Origin: Caldilineaceae bacterium
GTDB taxonomy: Bacteria; Chloroflexota; Anaerolineae; Caldilineales; Caldilineaceae
Direction of reading: 5' to 3'
Assembly: GCA_020634755.1 (NCBI GenBank)
Contig: JACKBC010000032.1
Span: 1-64,000, forward strand
DNA: 64,000 nt
A program made the translations under genes and the position numbers. Below the pieces are notes generated by a model, which was given only the letters and a program-made list of their open reading frames with translations, had not been told where the DNA came from and did no database searches. Shown here piece after piece: positions 24,663 to 34,185 of the stretch (position 1 is the first letter of the stretch; each line of letters starts with the position of its first letter).

Positions 24663-26051
24663 TTATGCCAAAAAGATCGGGTTTGCCACCGCCAGCATGA
24701 TTTCGTCTTGGCTCCGTAGCTCAATCGTACACCAACGGAGGCCGTTGGCTGGAATTGTCCAGCTTTTTTCGCCACTGCGGCTGACCGCACTTTGTGCATA
24801 GACCGCGCCATTCACCACCAGCCGCAGCATGCATTCCGGCGGCGCATCAGCCCAATCGGCGTGAATATAGACGTTCTGGCGGGCGCCATTGTCGCCATTG
24901 AGCGCCAGCGTATCACCCATCATCACCACAGCATCATCGCCCGCGTCCGCATGCAAATGCAGCGCCGGTCCGCTGCTCAAATAGTGATGCCCCTGCGCCA
25001 GCGCCCGCAAAATGGCCGGCTCTGAAAGCTCATCGGCGTAGACCACGTTAAAGCCCGGTTGGCGCTCATAGCTCTTCGGCCCGTGAGCATCACTGCCCGC
25101 CGTCATCACCAGCCGCCGCCCTTCGTTGAGGCAACGGTAGTAAAAAGCCAGCCCATCTTCATTGGACATATGGCCCAACGGGTGATCGCCAAACCACGGG
25201 CCGTTCCACACTTCAATCAGGCGGGCGTTGCCGGGCATCATCTGTGTATAGAGCCAGCGGCAGCCAGTGCAGTATGGGTCGCCAATATCATACGGGTGGG
25301 CGATGATGTAGAGCTGCCCCGCGGCGTAAAGGCGCGCCGCAATCAGCGCCATGCCCACCCCGTCGCGATCCACCCGCCAATCCAGCCATTCGTGCGCACC
25401 CAAGCAGACGGCATGGCCCCAAAAGGTGGTCAACTCCTGACCGCCCATGGTCAGTAAACCATCGCCGCCGAGCTGCGCCATCTCGGGCAGCGGGCTCACC
25501 GTATTGTGGTCGGTCAGCGCAATAAAATCCAGCCCCATCTGGCGCGCCGCCGCCACCAATTCCGGCGCCGTCCAACTGGCGTCTGAATGCAGCGTGTGGC
25601 TGTGCAGATCGCCTCGGTACCAGCCGGATGCCGGGTTCACGACGCGTGAAAAGTCTGGGGTGACGCGCGCAACTGGCGCCACGGCCTTGGCGGCATCGCT
25701 CTCAACCGTCACATCCAGCGTATATGCCACCGCCACATTGGGCAGCACCAAGTGGGTGTCGATCTGTACCGTCCACGTACCGGCCGGCAACGCCCCGGCA
25801 AAATAGCCGCGCGTGGCGCTTGCTGGCGTCAATTCCACTATATGTGTATCCCCACCGCGATGGCCGGCGCCGCGAAAGCCCTGGGGATCAAAGAGCGTCA
25901 ACGTCAATAAATTGTTTAGCCCGTTCACGTTACGCGGCGCATAATGCATGTCTATGCGAATGAGACTACAGCCTGATGGCGCCTCAAAGGTGTGGGGAAT
26001 ATGCCGCTTTGAATCGGCCTCGGAAAGCGTGGCGGCAAAATGGTAATTCAT
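24663..26051 (-). CDS. CehA/McbA-type PHP-domain metallohydrolase
   Basis: The 462-residue protein has an N-terminal beta-rich domain of about 130 residues, then a PHP (polymerase and histidinol phosphatase) domain. Metal-site motifs are visible: DLHSHTLHSDASW (HxH plus Asp), ALTDHNTV, YIIAHPYD and TAGSDAHG. The C-terminal 90 residues look like a beta-sandwich. Relatives hydrolyse phosphoesters or carbamates; the substrate here is unknown. Its ATG overlaps the stop codon of the upstream ABC ATPase gene (ATGA), so the two are translated as a unit. Confidence 0.85.
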   Translation of the reverse strand: MNYHFAATLSEADSKRHIPHTFEAPSGCSLIRIDMHYAPRNVNGLNNLLTLTLFDPQGFRGAGHRGGDTHIVELTPASATRGYFAGALPAGTWTVQIDTHLVLPNVAVAYTLDVTVESDAAKAVAPVARVTPDFSRVVNPASGWYRGDLHSHTLHSDASWTAPELVAAARQMGLDFIALTDHNTVSPLPEMAQLGGDGLLTMGGQELTTFWGHAVCLGAHEWLDWRVDRDGVGMALIAARLYAAGQLYIIAHPYDIGDPYCTGCRWLYTQMMPGNARLIEVWNGPWFGDHPLGHMSNEDGLAFYYRCLNEGRRLVMTAGSDAHGPKSYERQPGFNVVYADELSEPAILRALAQGHHYLSSGPALHLHADAGDDAVVMMGDTLALNGDNGARQNVYIHADWADAPPECMLRLVVNGAVYAQSAVSRSGEKSWTIPANGLRWCTIELRSQDEIMLAVANPIFLA

Positions 26052-27121
26052 TGTAATGGCCTCTGCATCTCCACCGGCTTGCGCCCGCCTTCATAGACCA
26101 GATAGCGCTGCGGATAGAGCTTGACGCTCTCATTGTCCGCAATGGGCTGCACTTTGGGGATATACGCCTTGAGCGGCTCGTCGATTCCATCCAGGCTGAC
26201 CAGCACTTTGCGATAGTGGCCCATGTCCATGGTCTGCTCCACGTTGCCCAGCCAGCCATCGCCGGCGGCAGTATCGGCGGGCAACACCGCCAAATCTTCA
26301 GGGCGAATGGCCACCGTAAAGGCCTGGCCGTGGGCTACATCCTCGGGCATGGGCAGCCGCTGCCGCCCCATTTGCAACTGCCCCTGGTCCACATCGGCCT
26401 TGAGCAGATTCATAGCGCCAATAAAGTCAGCAGCAAAGAGCGTGGCCGGGTTAGCATATAATTCACTGGGCGCGGCCAACTGCTCAATATGGCCGGCATT
26501 CATCAACGCAATGCGGTCGGCCAAGCTCAGCGCCTCTTCCTGATCGTGGGTGACAAAAATGGCCGTAATGTGCAGCTTGCGCTGGATGCGCCGCAACTCC
26601 TCGCGCAGCCGCACGCGCAGCAGCGCGTCCAGGCTGCTAAATGGCTCATCCAGCAGCAGAATCTTGGGCTCCAGCACTAAGGCGCGCGCCAGCGCAATGC
26701 GCTGTTGCTGTCCGCCAGAGAGCTGGCGCGGATACCGTTCGCCATAGCCGGCCAGCCCGACCATCTCCAGCCCCTCGCTCACCTTGCGCGTAATCTCCTG
26801 CGCGCCCAGCCGCCGCAGCTTGAGGCCAAAGCCAATATTTTCCTGCACCGTCATGTGGGGCCACAGCGTATATTGCTGAAAAACCATGGCCGTGGGGCGA
26901 CGGTTAGCGCCCAGCCGCACAATGGAACTGTCGTCAATGCGGATGTCGCCGCTGGTGGGCGTCTCGAACCCGGCAATCATGCGCAGCGCCGTGGTCTTGC
27001 CACAGCCGGATGGCCCCAACATGCATAGGAATTCGCCATCCGCCACGTCCAAATTGATCTGGTCCACAGCGCGCACGCGGCCAAAATGTTTCGATAGGTT
27101 AATGAGTGAGAGTGTTGACAT
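26048..27121 (-). CDS. ABC transporter ATP-binding protein (PotA/UgpC/FbpC type) without visible permease
   Basis: The 357-residue protein starts MSTLSLINLSKHFGRV at 27121, not at the upstream Met at 27163. It has Walker A GPSGCGKTT, Q-loop FQQYTLWPH, signature LSGGQQQR, Walker B ILLLDEPFSSLD and the H-loop FVTHDQEEA. A C-terminal TOBE-like region follows (FTVAIRPEDLAVL). The family energises import of polyamines, sugars, iron or phosphonates. No permease or binding-protein gene lies nearby; the only partner is the PHP protein, coupled by a 4-base overlap. The transporter membrane part must be encoded elsewhere, or this pair serves another process. Confidence 0.9.
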   Translation of the reverse strand: MSTLSLINLSKHFGRVRAVDQINLDVADGEFLCMLGPSGCGKTTALRMIAGFETPTSGDIRIDDSSIVRLGANRRPTAMVFQQYTLWPHMTVQENIGFGLKLRRLGAQEITRKVSEGLEMVGLAGYGERYPRQLSGGQQQRIALARALVLEPKILLLDEPFSSLDALLRVRLREELRRIQRKLHITAIFVTHDQEEALSLADRIALMNAGHIEQLAAPSELYANPATLFAADFIGAMNLLKADVDQGQLQMGRQRLPMPEDVAHGQAFTVAIRPEDLAVLPADTAAGDGWLGNVEQTMDMGHYRKVLVSLDGIDEPLKAYIPKVQPIADNESVKLYPQRYLVYEGGRKPVEMQRPLQ

Positions 27122-27238
27122 AGGTTGTGTTGGTGGTTGGTGATTGGGGAGCGAGTGGCTCAATTGGGTTTAGGTACGTATTGCGTATTGCGTGTACAGA
27201 TTTAAGAACTCGTTGCGGAACGTGCGTCTCATTTGTAG

Positions 27239-27258
27239 GGCGGGTATCCCCACCCGCC
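27239..27258. repeat. Short REP-like palindrome (GGCGGGT...ACCCGCC)
   Basis: A 6-7 bp G+C stem with a six-base loop lies within the 236-bp gap upstream of the ABC ATPase gene. Such GGCGGG-CCCGCC palindromes recur in many bacterial genomes. I found only this one here. Confidence 0.4.
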
Positions 27259-27357
27259 GCTGTTTGTCAACGAAACGAGACCATCGCCTTGACACAAATC
27301 CTATTTTCGCCCTTTTTCAAAAATAATGCAAAGCGTTTTAGCAAAGAACAGGGCTCT

Positions 27358-28101
27358 TTACATTTGCTTAACAACTGCCGCGGCCACATACCCAGTGACG
27401 GGCGCAAACGCCTGCATGGTCCAACGCGCCGCCTCATCCGGTTGCGTATTGCGGACAGCCAGCAGGCGCGCTTCCTCACCTGGGACCAACGTCACGTCAA
27501 ATGAATCGAGCGGAATGGAGAGCCCCTGCCCTTGCGCTTTGATATAGGCCTCTTTGCGCGTCCAGCAATAAAAAAAGGCCAGCTCCCTTTGGTCGGCGGG
27601 AACGGCGGCCAACATCTCATTTTCGCGCGGGGAAAAGAAGCTGGCGGCAATGCCCATCATGTCGTCGATTGGACGCACCTGCTCAATATCCACGCCAATG
27701 GCGCGGCCGCGCGTCACGCCCACGCACATCATTTCGCCCGAGTGGGACAGATTGAATTGCAGCCCGTGGGGATTCTGCGCTGCCAGAAGCGCCGGCTTGC
27801 CGTGGTCGCTGTATGTAAAGCGCAGCTCCGGCGGCGGCAGCGCCAGATAGCTCCCCAACAATTGGCGCAACAGCCCGCGGGCCACAATAAAGCGTCGCCG
27901 ATCGCGCTCAAAATGAAAGCGCTTGGCGCGGGCCAGTTCATCGGCCGGCAGCGTCTGGCGCAAGGTGAGAATTTGCGCGGTGGGCGCTTCCATGGCATCA
28001 AACCACAGATGTATCTCACCGGCGGCGATCGTGGGTGCGCCACGCTGTGCGCCGATCATCCCCATCTGCTTCATCCAGGTTCCATCCCCTTGCTTACCCA
28101 T
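27358..28101 (-). CDS. 4'-phosphopantetheinyl transferase (Sfp type)
   Basis: Transfers phosphopantetheine from CoA to a Ser on acyl- or peptidyl-carrier proteins. The 247-residue protein shows the Sfp-type motifs: NLSHSGEMMCVGV, GVDIEQVRP (Mg-binding Asp and Glu) and FYCWTRKEAYIKAQGQGL. RDRRRFIVARGLLRQLL is the N-terminal CoA-region motif. Start is either 28101 (MGKQGDG) or the Met at 28074, nearer to an AGGGGA sequence. No polyketide or peptide synthetase lies in the window, so its carrier protein is encoded elsewhere. Confidence 0.9.
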   Translation of the reverse strand: MGKQGDGTWMKQMGMIGAQRGAPTIAAGEIHLWFDAMEAPTAQILTLRQTLPADELARAKRFHFERDRRRFIVARGLLRQLLGSYLALPPPELRFTYSDHGKPALLAAQNPHGLQFNLSHSGEMMCVGVTRGRAIGVDIEQVRPIDDMMGIAASFFSPRENEMLAAVPADQRELAFFYCWTRKEAYIKAQGQGLSIPLDSFDVTLVPGEEARLLAVRNTQPDEAARWTMQAFAPVTGYVAAAVVKQM

Positions 28102-28142
28102 GCTGACTCTTTTGCATCCTGTATGGTTGACACGCTGTCTCG

Positions 28143-28290
28143 TCCCAATTTTGGAGGCTTTGCCGCTCCCGGCTCTGCACCTCGTGAAGAGGGACATATG
28201 GTGCGCTGAGACGCAATATCAAGCAGAGGCCCACCCCGCGCAATCTTGCGCCTTATTTTGGGACGCGCCCTCCCAATTTTGGAGGCTTTG
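28143..28290. repeat. Exact 20-bp direct repeat in a divergent promoter region
   Basis: The word TCCCAATTTTGGAGGCTTTG occurs at 28143-28162 and 28271-28290. The two copies lie between the divergent phosphopantetheinyl transferase and acetyltransferase genes. They could be operators or the ends of a small insertion. Confidence 0.6.
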
Positions 28291-28375
28291 ACATTTCCAT
28301 ATTGCTCTGCTATGGTTGTCGGCGCAGCACATTTGCCTTTACATACTGATATTCATAGTCTCGATTATTGCCCTT

Positions 28376-28855
28376 ATGACGTCTCTCACTATTCGCCCTT
28401 TGCGCGCCGCCGACATTGATCCACTTGCTCAACTCATGGCTGCGACGCCGCTGTGGAAGCGGCATCACGTAACGTATGCCGGCGCCACACGGCGTTTGCA
28501 GGCGGGGCTGGAGAACAAGGCCACCATAGACGTGGCAGCGGTGGATGGGGCAGCGGTTGGCTTTATCTGGTACGCCACGCGGGGCATCTTTTTGCGCAGC
28601 GGCTATATTTCGCTGCTCGGCGTCAGCGCCAGCCAGCGTGGCCAGGGCGTGGGGCAAGCGCTCATGGGGCACGCCGAGCAGGTCATGTTTGCCGAAGTTG
28701 GGGAAATCTTTCTACTCGTCTCGGACTTTAACCAGGTTGCACGCCGATTTTACCAGCGCATGGGCTATCAGCAAGTAGGCGGCATCCCCGACTACCTGAC
28801 GCCAGGCGTGACCGAATTGCTTTTTATGAAGAAGAAGGAGTCGGGAGTTAGGTAA
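28376..28855 (+). CDS. GNAT-family N-acetyltransferase
   Basis: The 159-residue protein starts MTSLTIRPLRAADIDPL at 28376. The upstream open extension is hydrophobic and lacks family similarity. The acetyl-CoA-binding motif is clear (LLGVSASQRGQGVGQALMGHAEQ). It is followed by the family's late strand and helix (IFLLVSDFNQVARRFYQRMGYQQVG) and a C-terminal PGVTELLFMKK. It probably acetylates a small amine or protein N-terminus; the target is unknown. Confidence 0.9.
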   Translation: MTSLTIRPLRAADIDPLAQLMAATPLWKRHHVTYAGATRRLQAGLENKATIDVAAVDGAAVGFIWYATRGIFLRSGYISLLGVSASQRGQGVGQALMGHAEQVMFAEVGEIFLLVSDFNQVARRFYQRMGYQQVGGIPDYLTPGVTELLFMKKKESGVR

Positions 28856-28865
28856 TTCGTCTATT

Positions 28866-28954
28866 CTCAGTACACCGCAACGGTGTTGGCGATATAGGCG
28901 TCGGTCTCGATTGGTGAATCCGGCCTTATCTCTTGTCGTTGCGATCTACTGATT
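28866..28954 (+). repeat. Family-1 dispersed repeat, copy 2
   Basis: CTCAGTACACCG-CAA-CGGTGTTGG start, GGCGTCGGTCTCGATTGGTG middle and GCGATCTACTGATTA end. It begins 11 bp after the acetyltransferase stop. Confidence 0.75.
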
Positions 28955-29043
28955 ATGGCGTGGTGCCTAGGGCGTGTACAGGTTAAGAATCTAGTGACGA
29001 GACTAGATACTCTGCCGGTTCACACACCACGCCCCACGCCATA
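28954..29043. terminator. Hairpin between convergent GNAT and aldehyde oxidoreductase genes
   Basis: TATGGCGTGG (28954-28963) pairs with CCACGCCATA (29034-29043). An inner ATCTAGT/ACTAGAT hairpin lies near 28990-29007. Confidence 0.5.
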
Positions 29044-29046
29044 TCC

Positions 29047-30762
29047 CTACCCCATAATCGGATCGTACAATGTCTGCACATCCTTGGCGTGGAAGCGCAT
29101 GACGTGGTTGGTGGGCGGCAGCGGCTCACTATAGAAGAAGCTGGGCAGCTCATCGTCGGCTTCGCCAAAACCGGCCAGCTGATTAAACTTGCGCTCCATC
29201 ACCAACGCATCAGAACCAATTTGGCGGAAGAAATCGGACGTGATGTTGGTGCCAAAGGCGCTGTTAACCGCCTCCGCCAGGAAGTCATAATTGACGTCGG
29301 TGACCGTGCGGCCAAAGATGCATAGGCCAATGGAATCGGTGGTGGCCACGGTTTGCTGGGTGGCCAGGCTGGCCTTCATCAGTTCGTCCAGCGACATTTC
29401 ATGGGAGTTGAGGCGGGGCAGATTGCCGGCCGTGTGATCGGCCCCCTGGGCCGTCACCATCATGCTAATGCCGGTGCCCTCAATGGTGCGCGGGTCGTAG
29501 GCGCTAATGGCCTGCTTTTTGATGACCGGCACGCGCTGGACGTTGAAATGCTCGCCCACGCGGGCGGTGCCCTGGGCGTATATCTTGCCCTGTTCTGTAC
29601 CGGCCCGAATCTCGGCCAGCGCTTGCGTCATAAAGTCCATATCGCCAAATTCGGCCAGGCCGGCCTCCATGAGCACGGCCAGCATGGCGCCGGTCTCAAT
29701 GGTGTCCACGCCCAGATCATTGGCAATATAGTTGAGCGCAGCCAGCTGATCTGGCTCGCCAATGCCGCAATTGGTGCCCAACAGCCCCAGCGTTTCATAC
29801 TCAACGGGCGACACAACCTCTTTGCCATTTTCATCCACATAGACGTTGCTGCACTGGATTACGCAGCCGGGCATACAGGCGTGGTTGTGTTTACCCCCGC
29901 GCCCCGTATTGAGTTCGGCAATAAAATCGCCGCCCATTTTAAAGGTTTCGCCCTTGCTCACGTCCGAAAATTGACCGGAGCTAAAGTTGCGCACGGGCAG
30001 CCCGCCCACATAGTTTTGATAGTCGGCCATGCCCATGGTGCCCAAGGCTTTGTAGAAGTTGTTGACCACCGGGTCATCCATGAGCATTTTGGCGTAATCG
30101 CGCACGCTTTCGCGCACCCGCTTGGGGTCGTAAAAATCGGGCGTCTTATCCAGGTCCACCACAATGGCCTTGACTTTTTTGCTGCCCATCACCGCGCCTA
30201 CGCCGCCGCGCGCGGCCAGCCGCGATGGCCGGCGGTCCGAATCGCTCATGGCAATGCCGGCCAGCAGACCCTGATATTCGCCCACCGGGCCGCAAAGCGC
30301 AATGGTGGCCTTTTTGCCATACTTTTCGTGCAGCAGCTCCGCGGCTTCAAAATTACCTTTGTTGAGGAAAGGAGAGGCGTCGTCAAAGTCGATCTCGCCA
30401 TCTTTGCGGATGTGAATCACCATCCACTCATCGGAGGCATTGTGCAGCGTCAGCCCGGCAATATGCAGCTGGCCCAAACCATAGCTAAAGGTGCCGCCGC
30501 TGTTGGCCTCTTTGATGCCGCCGGTCAATGGGCTCTTGCAGCCCACGCTGGTGCGGTTGGCGTTGGAAAAGCTGGTGCCGGCAAACGGTCCCGCCGAAAA
30601 GATGAGCGGATTCTCTGGCGACAGCGGATCCACCTTGGCCACATCCATCTCCAGCAACGTCTTGGCAATTAAATAACGTCCGGCTTTGATAATATCTTCG
30701 CCCTGAACTTCGCGCGCCTGCACGGTGCGGTCTTTGACGTTAATGTCCAAATATTTACGCAT
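29047..30762 (-). CDS. Aldehyde:ferredoxin oxidoreductase-family tungsten/molybdenum enzyme
   Basis: The 571-residue protein follows the AOR fold from its first residues (GPFAGTSFSNANRTSVGCKSPLTGG, SRLAARGGVGAVMGSKKVKAIVV). Three Cys of the [4Fe-4S] site occur in ACMPGCVIQCSN and the late Cys in DSIGLCIFGRTV. ENPLIFSAGP and SYGLGQLHIAG contribute to the bis-pterin site. It oxidises aldehydes to acids (or the reverse) with ferredoxin-like carriers; the substrate is unknown. It is slightly shorter than the usual 600-620 residues. No MoaD-like or ferredoxin gene adjoins it. An AGGGAGAG sequence precedes the start. Confidence 0.92.
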   Translation of the reverse strand: MRKYLDINVKDRTVQAREVQGEDIIKAGRYLIAKTLLEMDVAKVDPLSPENPLIFSAGPFAGTSFSNANRTSVGCKSPLTGGIKEANSGGTFSYGLGQLHIAGLTLHNASDEWMVIHIRKDGEIDFDDASPFLNKGNFEAAELLHEKYGKKATIALCGPVGEYQGLLAGIAMSDSDRRPSRLAARGGVGAVMGSKKVKAIVVDLDKTPDFYDPKRVRESVRDYAKMLMDDPVVNNFYKALGTMGMADYQNYVGGLPVRNFSSGQFSDVSKGETFKMGGDFIAELNTGRGGKHNHACMPGCVIQCSNVYVDENGKEVVSPVEYETLGLLGTNCGIGEPDQLAALNYIANDLGVDTIETGAMLAVLMEAGLAEFGDMDFMTQALAEIRAGTEQGKIYAQGTARVGEHFNVQRVPVIKKQAISAYDPRTIEGTGISMMVTAQGADHTAGNLPRLNSHEMSLDELMKASLATQQTVATTDSIGLCIFGRTVTDVNYDFLAEAVNSAFGTNITSDFFRQIGSDALVMERKFNQLAGFGEADDELPSFFYSEPLPPTNHVMRFHAKDVQTLYDPIMG

Positions 30763-31253
30763 GTATCTCTCCCTCGGTCAATGGTTTGCTTCCACAAAAA
30801 AGATTTGTCATATGGACCAAAGTATAAACTTCAACCAACGATATGTCTAGTCACCATGCAGAATGATATGGATTCATCTGCTCCTTCATTTTCCTCCACA
30901 TTATGTTACGATATGTTACGATGTAAATCCGTATGACAATATTGTTATTGAGAAAACCCACTCTGATTGCGTTCATTCCTAACCAATTCCTCCTTACCTG
31001 CCCCGCCTGTATCAAGACTTTTGAACTGTAAGAAACATGAAAGACGCCTGAGGACGGTCGCTTGATATAATCAAGTATCTGTTCACGATTTACGCAGCGC
31101 CTGTGGACGGCCAAGAGAACAGACCATCTTTTGCAAAGCGATTCTTACTCCAGGCTTGCGTAAGTTCTATGTTATTAGAAATCTTCATGCCCTTCTTCAT
31201 GCCCCCAACGCACGTACATTCGTTAACAAATTCATCCAGGTAAGGACAATTTC
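30763..31253. other. Gene-poor 490-bp gap between divergent genes
   Basis: It holds the divergent promoter region and one family-3 repeat (31087-31166). An 87-codon minus-strand frame here runs into the repeat, lacks a ribosome site and is not supported as a gene. Confidence 0.5.
31087..31166 (+). repeat. Family-3 dispersed repeat, copy 4
   Basis: GATTTACGCAGCGCCTGTGG to CCAGGCTTGCGTAAGTT, about 80 bp, in the leader of the secreted DUF11 protein gene. Confidence 0.65.
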
Positions 31254-34106
31254 ATGCCAAACGTATTCCCACGAGTTGCGATTTTCTGTGGCGTCCTGCT
31301 CTTCTGCCTAACGACATGGAGCCAGCCCGCCCTGGCCCAAACGCCGGAAATCGACGTGCAGGGCAACAACATTTCGATTGCCGACGGCAGCACAACGCCC
31401 AACATGGCAGACGGCACAGACTTCGGTTTTGTCAACGTAAACACCACCAGCACGCCCCACACTTTTGCCATATTAAACACCGGCGCTGGCGCTCTAAACA
31501 TTAGCTCGCTGACGCTGAGCGGCATTCACAATCTCGATTTTGCGCTTTCTGGCCTACCCACACCTACCACCGTGGGCGCGGGCAATTCGGTCACCTTTAC
31601 CGTGGATTTCACCCCCAGCGGGATTGGGTCACGCGTGGCCACGGTAGAAATCATCAGCAATGATCCCAACGAATCACCCTATACGTTCGATATTACGGGC
31701 GATGGCTTTCCGCCGGGCGAACAGTCCGGCTTTCTCAGCATTGCCAAGACTACCTTTCCCTCTGGCGGCAGTGGCTTTGACTTTATCCACGACATTGAAG
31801 CGCCCTATGCGTTTACGCTAGATGACGGCATGAGCCAGTTCTATGAGGTTGTGCCCGGGGCCTACACCATAACCGAGACGGTCCCAACTGGCTGGTCGCT
31901 TGAATTTGTCAACTGCTTTGTGAGTCAAGGTCCGGGACAGGTTGCTGGAGCGGGGCTCGGCGGCGGCGCCAATTACACGGTAAATGGCAATAGCCTAACT
32001 GTAACAGTTGCGGCATTTGAATCGGTAAATTGCACTTTTCTTAATGAGGAAAATCAGATAGATAAAGAGACGCAATCCCCTAACGTGGAAGCCGGGGGCG
32101 TAGCTACCTACACCATTGCCATTACCAATACGTTTAGTTTTGATTTTCAAGGCGTCACTATCACCGACACGCTGCCCGCCGGCTTTACCTATCGCGCCAC
32201 CGTGGGCATTGCCGAAAACGGCGTCACTCGCAACAGCGTGACCAACCCGGCGATTGGCGATTCTGAACTGATTTGGGGCGAGTGGGACATTGCACAGGGC
32301 GGCAGCCTGCTCATCCAATTCACGGTGGATGTGGCGCCCACGGTGCTGCCCGGCACATACGATAACGCGGCTTGTCTCATCGATATCGAAGGCATCTTGG
32401 ATTGCGACGATGGCCTGGTAGAGACCGATGAAGATGTAACTGTTTCTCCGCCCACGGGCAGCATCACGGTGCTCAAGCAGGCCACGCCCAACGATGGGAC
32501 GAGTTTTGATTTCAACTTTGGCAATGGTCAAAGCAGCACGCCATTTAGCCTGGCCAGTGGCGCCAGTCAGCAATTCTCGCAGCTGCTTGCGGGCGCCTAT
32601 GCTATCACCGAAAGCATCCCCAGCGATTGGGTGCTCACCAACATCGCCTGTGATGGCGATGCATCCACCATTGCCGTTGCCAATGGCATTTCCGTAAACC
32701 TGGATGGCCAGGACACGACCTGCACCTTTACCAATGCCAAACGGCCCACGCTGACCGTCACCAAAGTGGTGGTCAACGACAACGGTGGTACGGGCGCAGC
32801 GGGCGACTTCACGCTCAACGTGGCGGCGACCAATCCCAGCCAGAGCAGCTTTGCCGGCAGCGCCAGCGGCACGACGATTACGCTAGATGCGGGCAGCTAC
32901 AGCATTACCGAAAGCGCCGCCGCGGGTTACGCTGTTTCCTACTCGGCGGACTGTATGGGAACCATTGCGCTGGGCGAAAGCCGAAGCTGCACCGTGACCA
33001 ATGATGACATTCCGCCCGGCAGCGGTACGCTCACCATTGTGAAAGCGGCGTCGCCAGAAAGCAGCCAGCCCTTTAGCTTTAGCAGCCCCACGCTGGGCGC
33101 CTTTACGCTGATCGACGACGGCTCTAGCAGCGACCGCCGGCTCTTTGTGGTGGACGCCAACAGCAGCCACGCCGTCACCGAAACCGTACCGGCGGGCTGG
33201 ACGCTGCAAAGCGCAACGTGCGACAACGGTAACCCGGTCGACGACATTTTTGTGGCCCAGGGCTCCAGCGTGATCTGCACATTCACCAATGTCGCCATCC
33301 CCGGCAGCATTACGGTGAACAAAGTGCCCAGCCTCGATGTGGCGCTGGTGGGCGAAACCGTCACATACACCTACGTGGTGCGCAACAACGGCAGCGTGAC
33401 CCTGAGCAACATAGTGGCCGTGGACGACAAGCTGGGCAATATTTCGTTGCCATTTACCACGCTGATACCCGGCCAGGAGACCTTCGGCATTGCCTCTGCC
33501 ACCGTTCAGGCCGGTGATCTGCCCGGCCCGCTAGTCAACACCGTCGCTGTGACCGGCACGCCGCCGGTGGGTCCAGACGTTTCCGCCAGTGCGCAGGCAT
33601 CGGTGGCGCTGGTCAACGCCGGCATCTCGCTGGTCAAAACGGTGGCGCTAGATGGGGCGAACCCGGCCTGTGGCGCAACCAGCACCATTACAGTGGCGCC
33701 GGGCGCAGTGGTGGCCTATTGCTACACGGTGACGAATACCGGCGACGTGACGCTGATCTCGCATAGTCTGACTGACGACCAACTGGGCGAGATCTTTGCC
33801 GCCAGAGCCTTTACGCTGGCGCCAGGCCAAAGCATCAGCAACATTGAGCTAGGCGTACCGGCCACGGCCACTATCAACGCCGAAACGACCAACGTGGCCA
33901 CCTGGACCGCCCAAACGGCCGACATGGGCGGCGTACAGGCGGCCAGCGGCGCGTCAGACGCGCAGTTGCTGCGCGTGATCACGGTGCAGGCCACGGCCAC
34001 GGCCACCGTGCAGATCGACCCCAACTTGTTGCCACCCACCGCGCTGGACGAGAGCAGCGAGCCGGCGCGTATGCAGCATATCTATTTGCCGCTGCTGGAG
34101 CGGTAA
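31254..34106 (+). CDS. Secreted multidomain protein with choice-of-anchor-D and DUF11/prealbumin-like repeats
   Basis: The 950-residue protein has a signal peptide (MPNVFPRVAIFCGVLLFC... to ALAQ). An N-terminal HYDIN/choice-of-anchor-D-like domain follows (EIDVQGNNISIADGST, FAILNTGAGALNISSLTLSG). Next come alternating DUF11 domains (VEAGGVATYTIAITN, LVGETVTYTYVVRNNG, VAPGAVVAYCYTVTN) and prealbumin-fold repeats (AGSYSITESAAAGY, PGAYTITETVPTGW) with paired Cys. The last residues, MQHIYLPLLER, match the F/YLP-type tail of other large secreted proteins here. It is probably a cell-surface or matrix protein. TAAGGAC before the ATG is a good ribosome site. Confidence 0.85.
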   Translation: MPNVFPRVAIFCGVLLFCLTTWSQPALAQTPEIDVQGNNISIADGSTTPNMADGTDFGFVNVNTTSTPHTFAILNTGAGALNISSLTLSGIHNLDFALSGLPTPTTVGAGNSVTFTVDFTPSGIGSRVATVEIISNDPNESPYTFDITGDGFPPGEQSGFLSIAKTTFPSGGSGFDFIHDIEAPYAFTLDDGMSQFYEVVPGAYTITETVPTGWSLEFVNCFVSQGPGQVAGAGLGGGANYTVNGNSLTVTVAAFESVNCTFLNEENQIDKETQSPNVEAGGVATYTIAITNTFSFDFQGVTITDTLPAGFTYRATVGIAENGVTRNSVTNPAIGDSELIWGEWDIAQGGSLLIQFTVDVAPTVLPGTYDNAACLIDIEGILDCDDGLVETDEDVTVSPPTGSITVLKQATPNDGTSFDFNFGNGQSSTPFSLASGASQQFSQLLAGAYAITESIPSDWVLTNIACDGDASTIAVANGISVNLDGQDTTCTFTNAKRPTLTVTKVVVNDNGGTGAAGDFTLNVAATNPSQSSFAGSASGTTITLDAGSYSITESAAAGYAVSYSADCMGTIALGESRSCTVTNDDIPPGSGTLTIVKAASPESSQPFSFSSPTLGAFTLIDDGSSSDRRLFVVDANSSHAVTETVPAGWTLQSATCDNGNPVDDIFVAQGSSVICTFTNVAIPGSITVNKVPSLDVALVGETVTYTYVVRNNGSVTLSNIVAVDDKLGNISLPFTTLIPGQETFGIASATVQAGDLPGPLVNTVAVTGTPPVGPDVSASAQASVALVNAGISLVKTVALDGANPACGATSTITVAPGAVVAYCYTVTNTGDVTLISHSLTDDQLGEIFAARAFTLAPGQSISNIELGVPATATINAETTNVATWTAQTADMGGVQAASGASDAQLLRVITVQATATATVQIDPNLLPPTALDESSEPARMQHIYLPLLER

Positions 34107-34145
34107 TGGTTAAACGCATGCGCAAACACGATTTTAAACAGTGCT

Positions 34146-34180
34146 GCGGCGTACAATATTGGCAAACGATTGTACGCCGC
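34146..34180. terminator. Bidirectional hairpin between two convergent secreted-protein genes
   Basis: GCGGCGTACAAT (34146-34157) pairs exactly with ATTGTACGCCGC (34169-34180), with an 11-base loop followed by ATTTTCT. Confidence 0.75.
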
Positions 34181-34185
34181 ATTTT

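Noticed and set aside
29353..30672. 439-codon frame opposite the aldehyde oxidoreductase gene
   Set aside because: Antisense shadow in GC-rich coding sequence; the aldehyde oxidoreductase reading is unmistakable.
30851..31114. 87-codon frame on the minus strand
   Set aside because: It begins inside a dispersed repeat, has no ribosome site and resembles no protein pattern.
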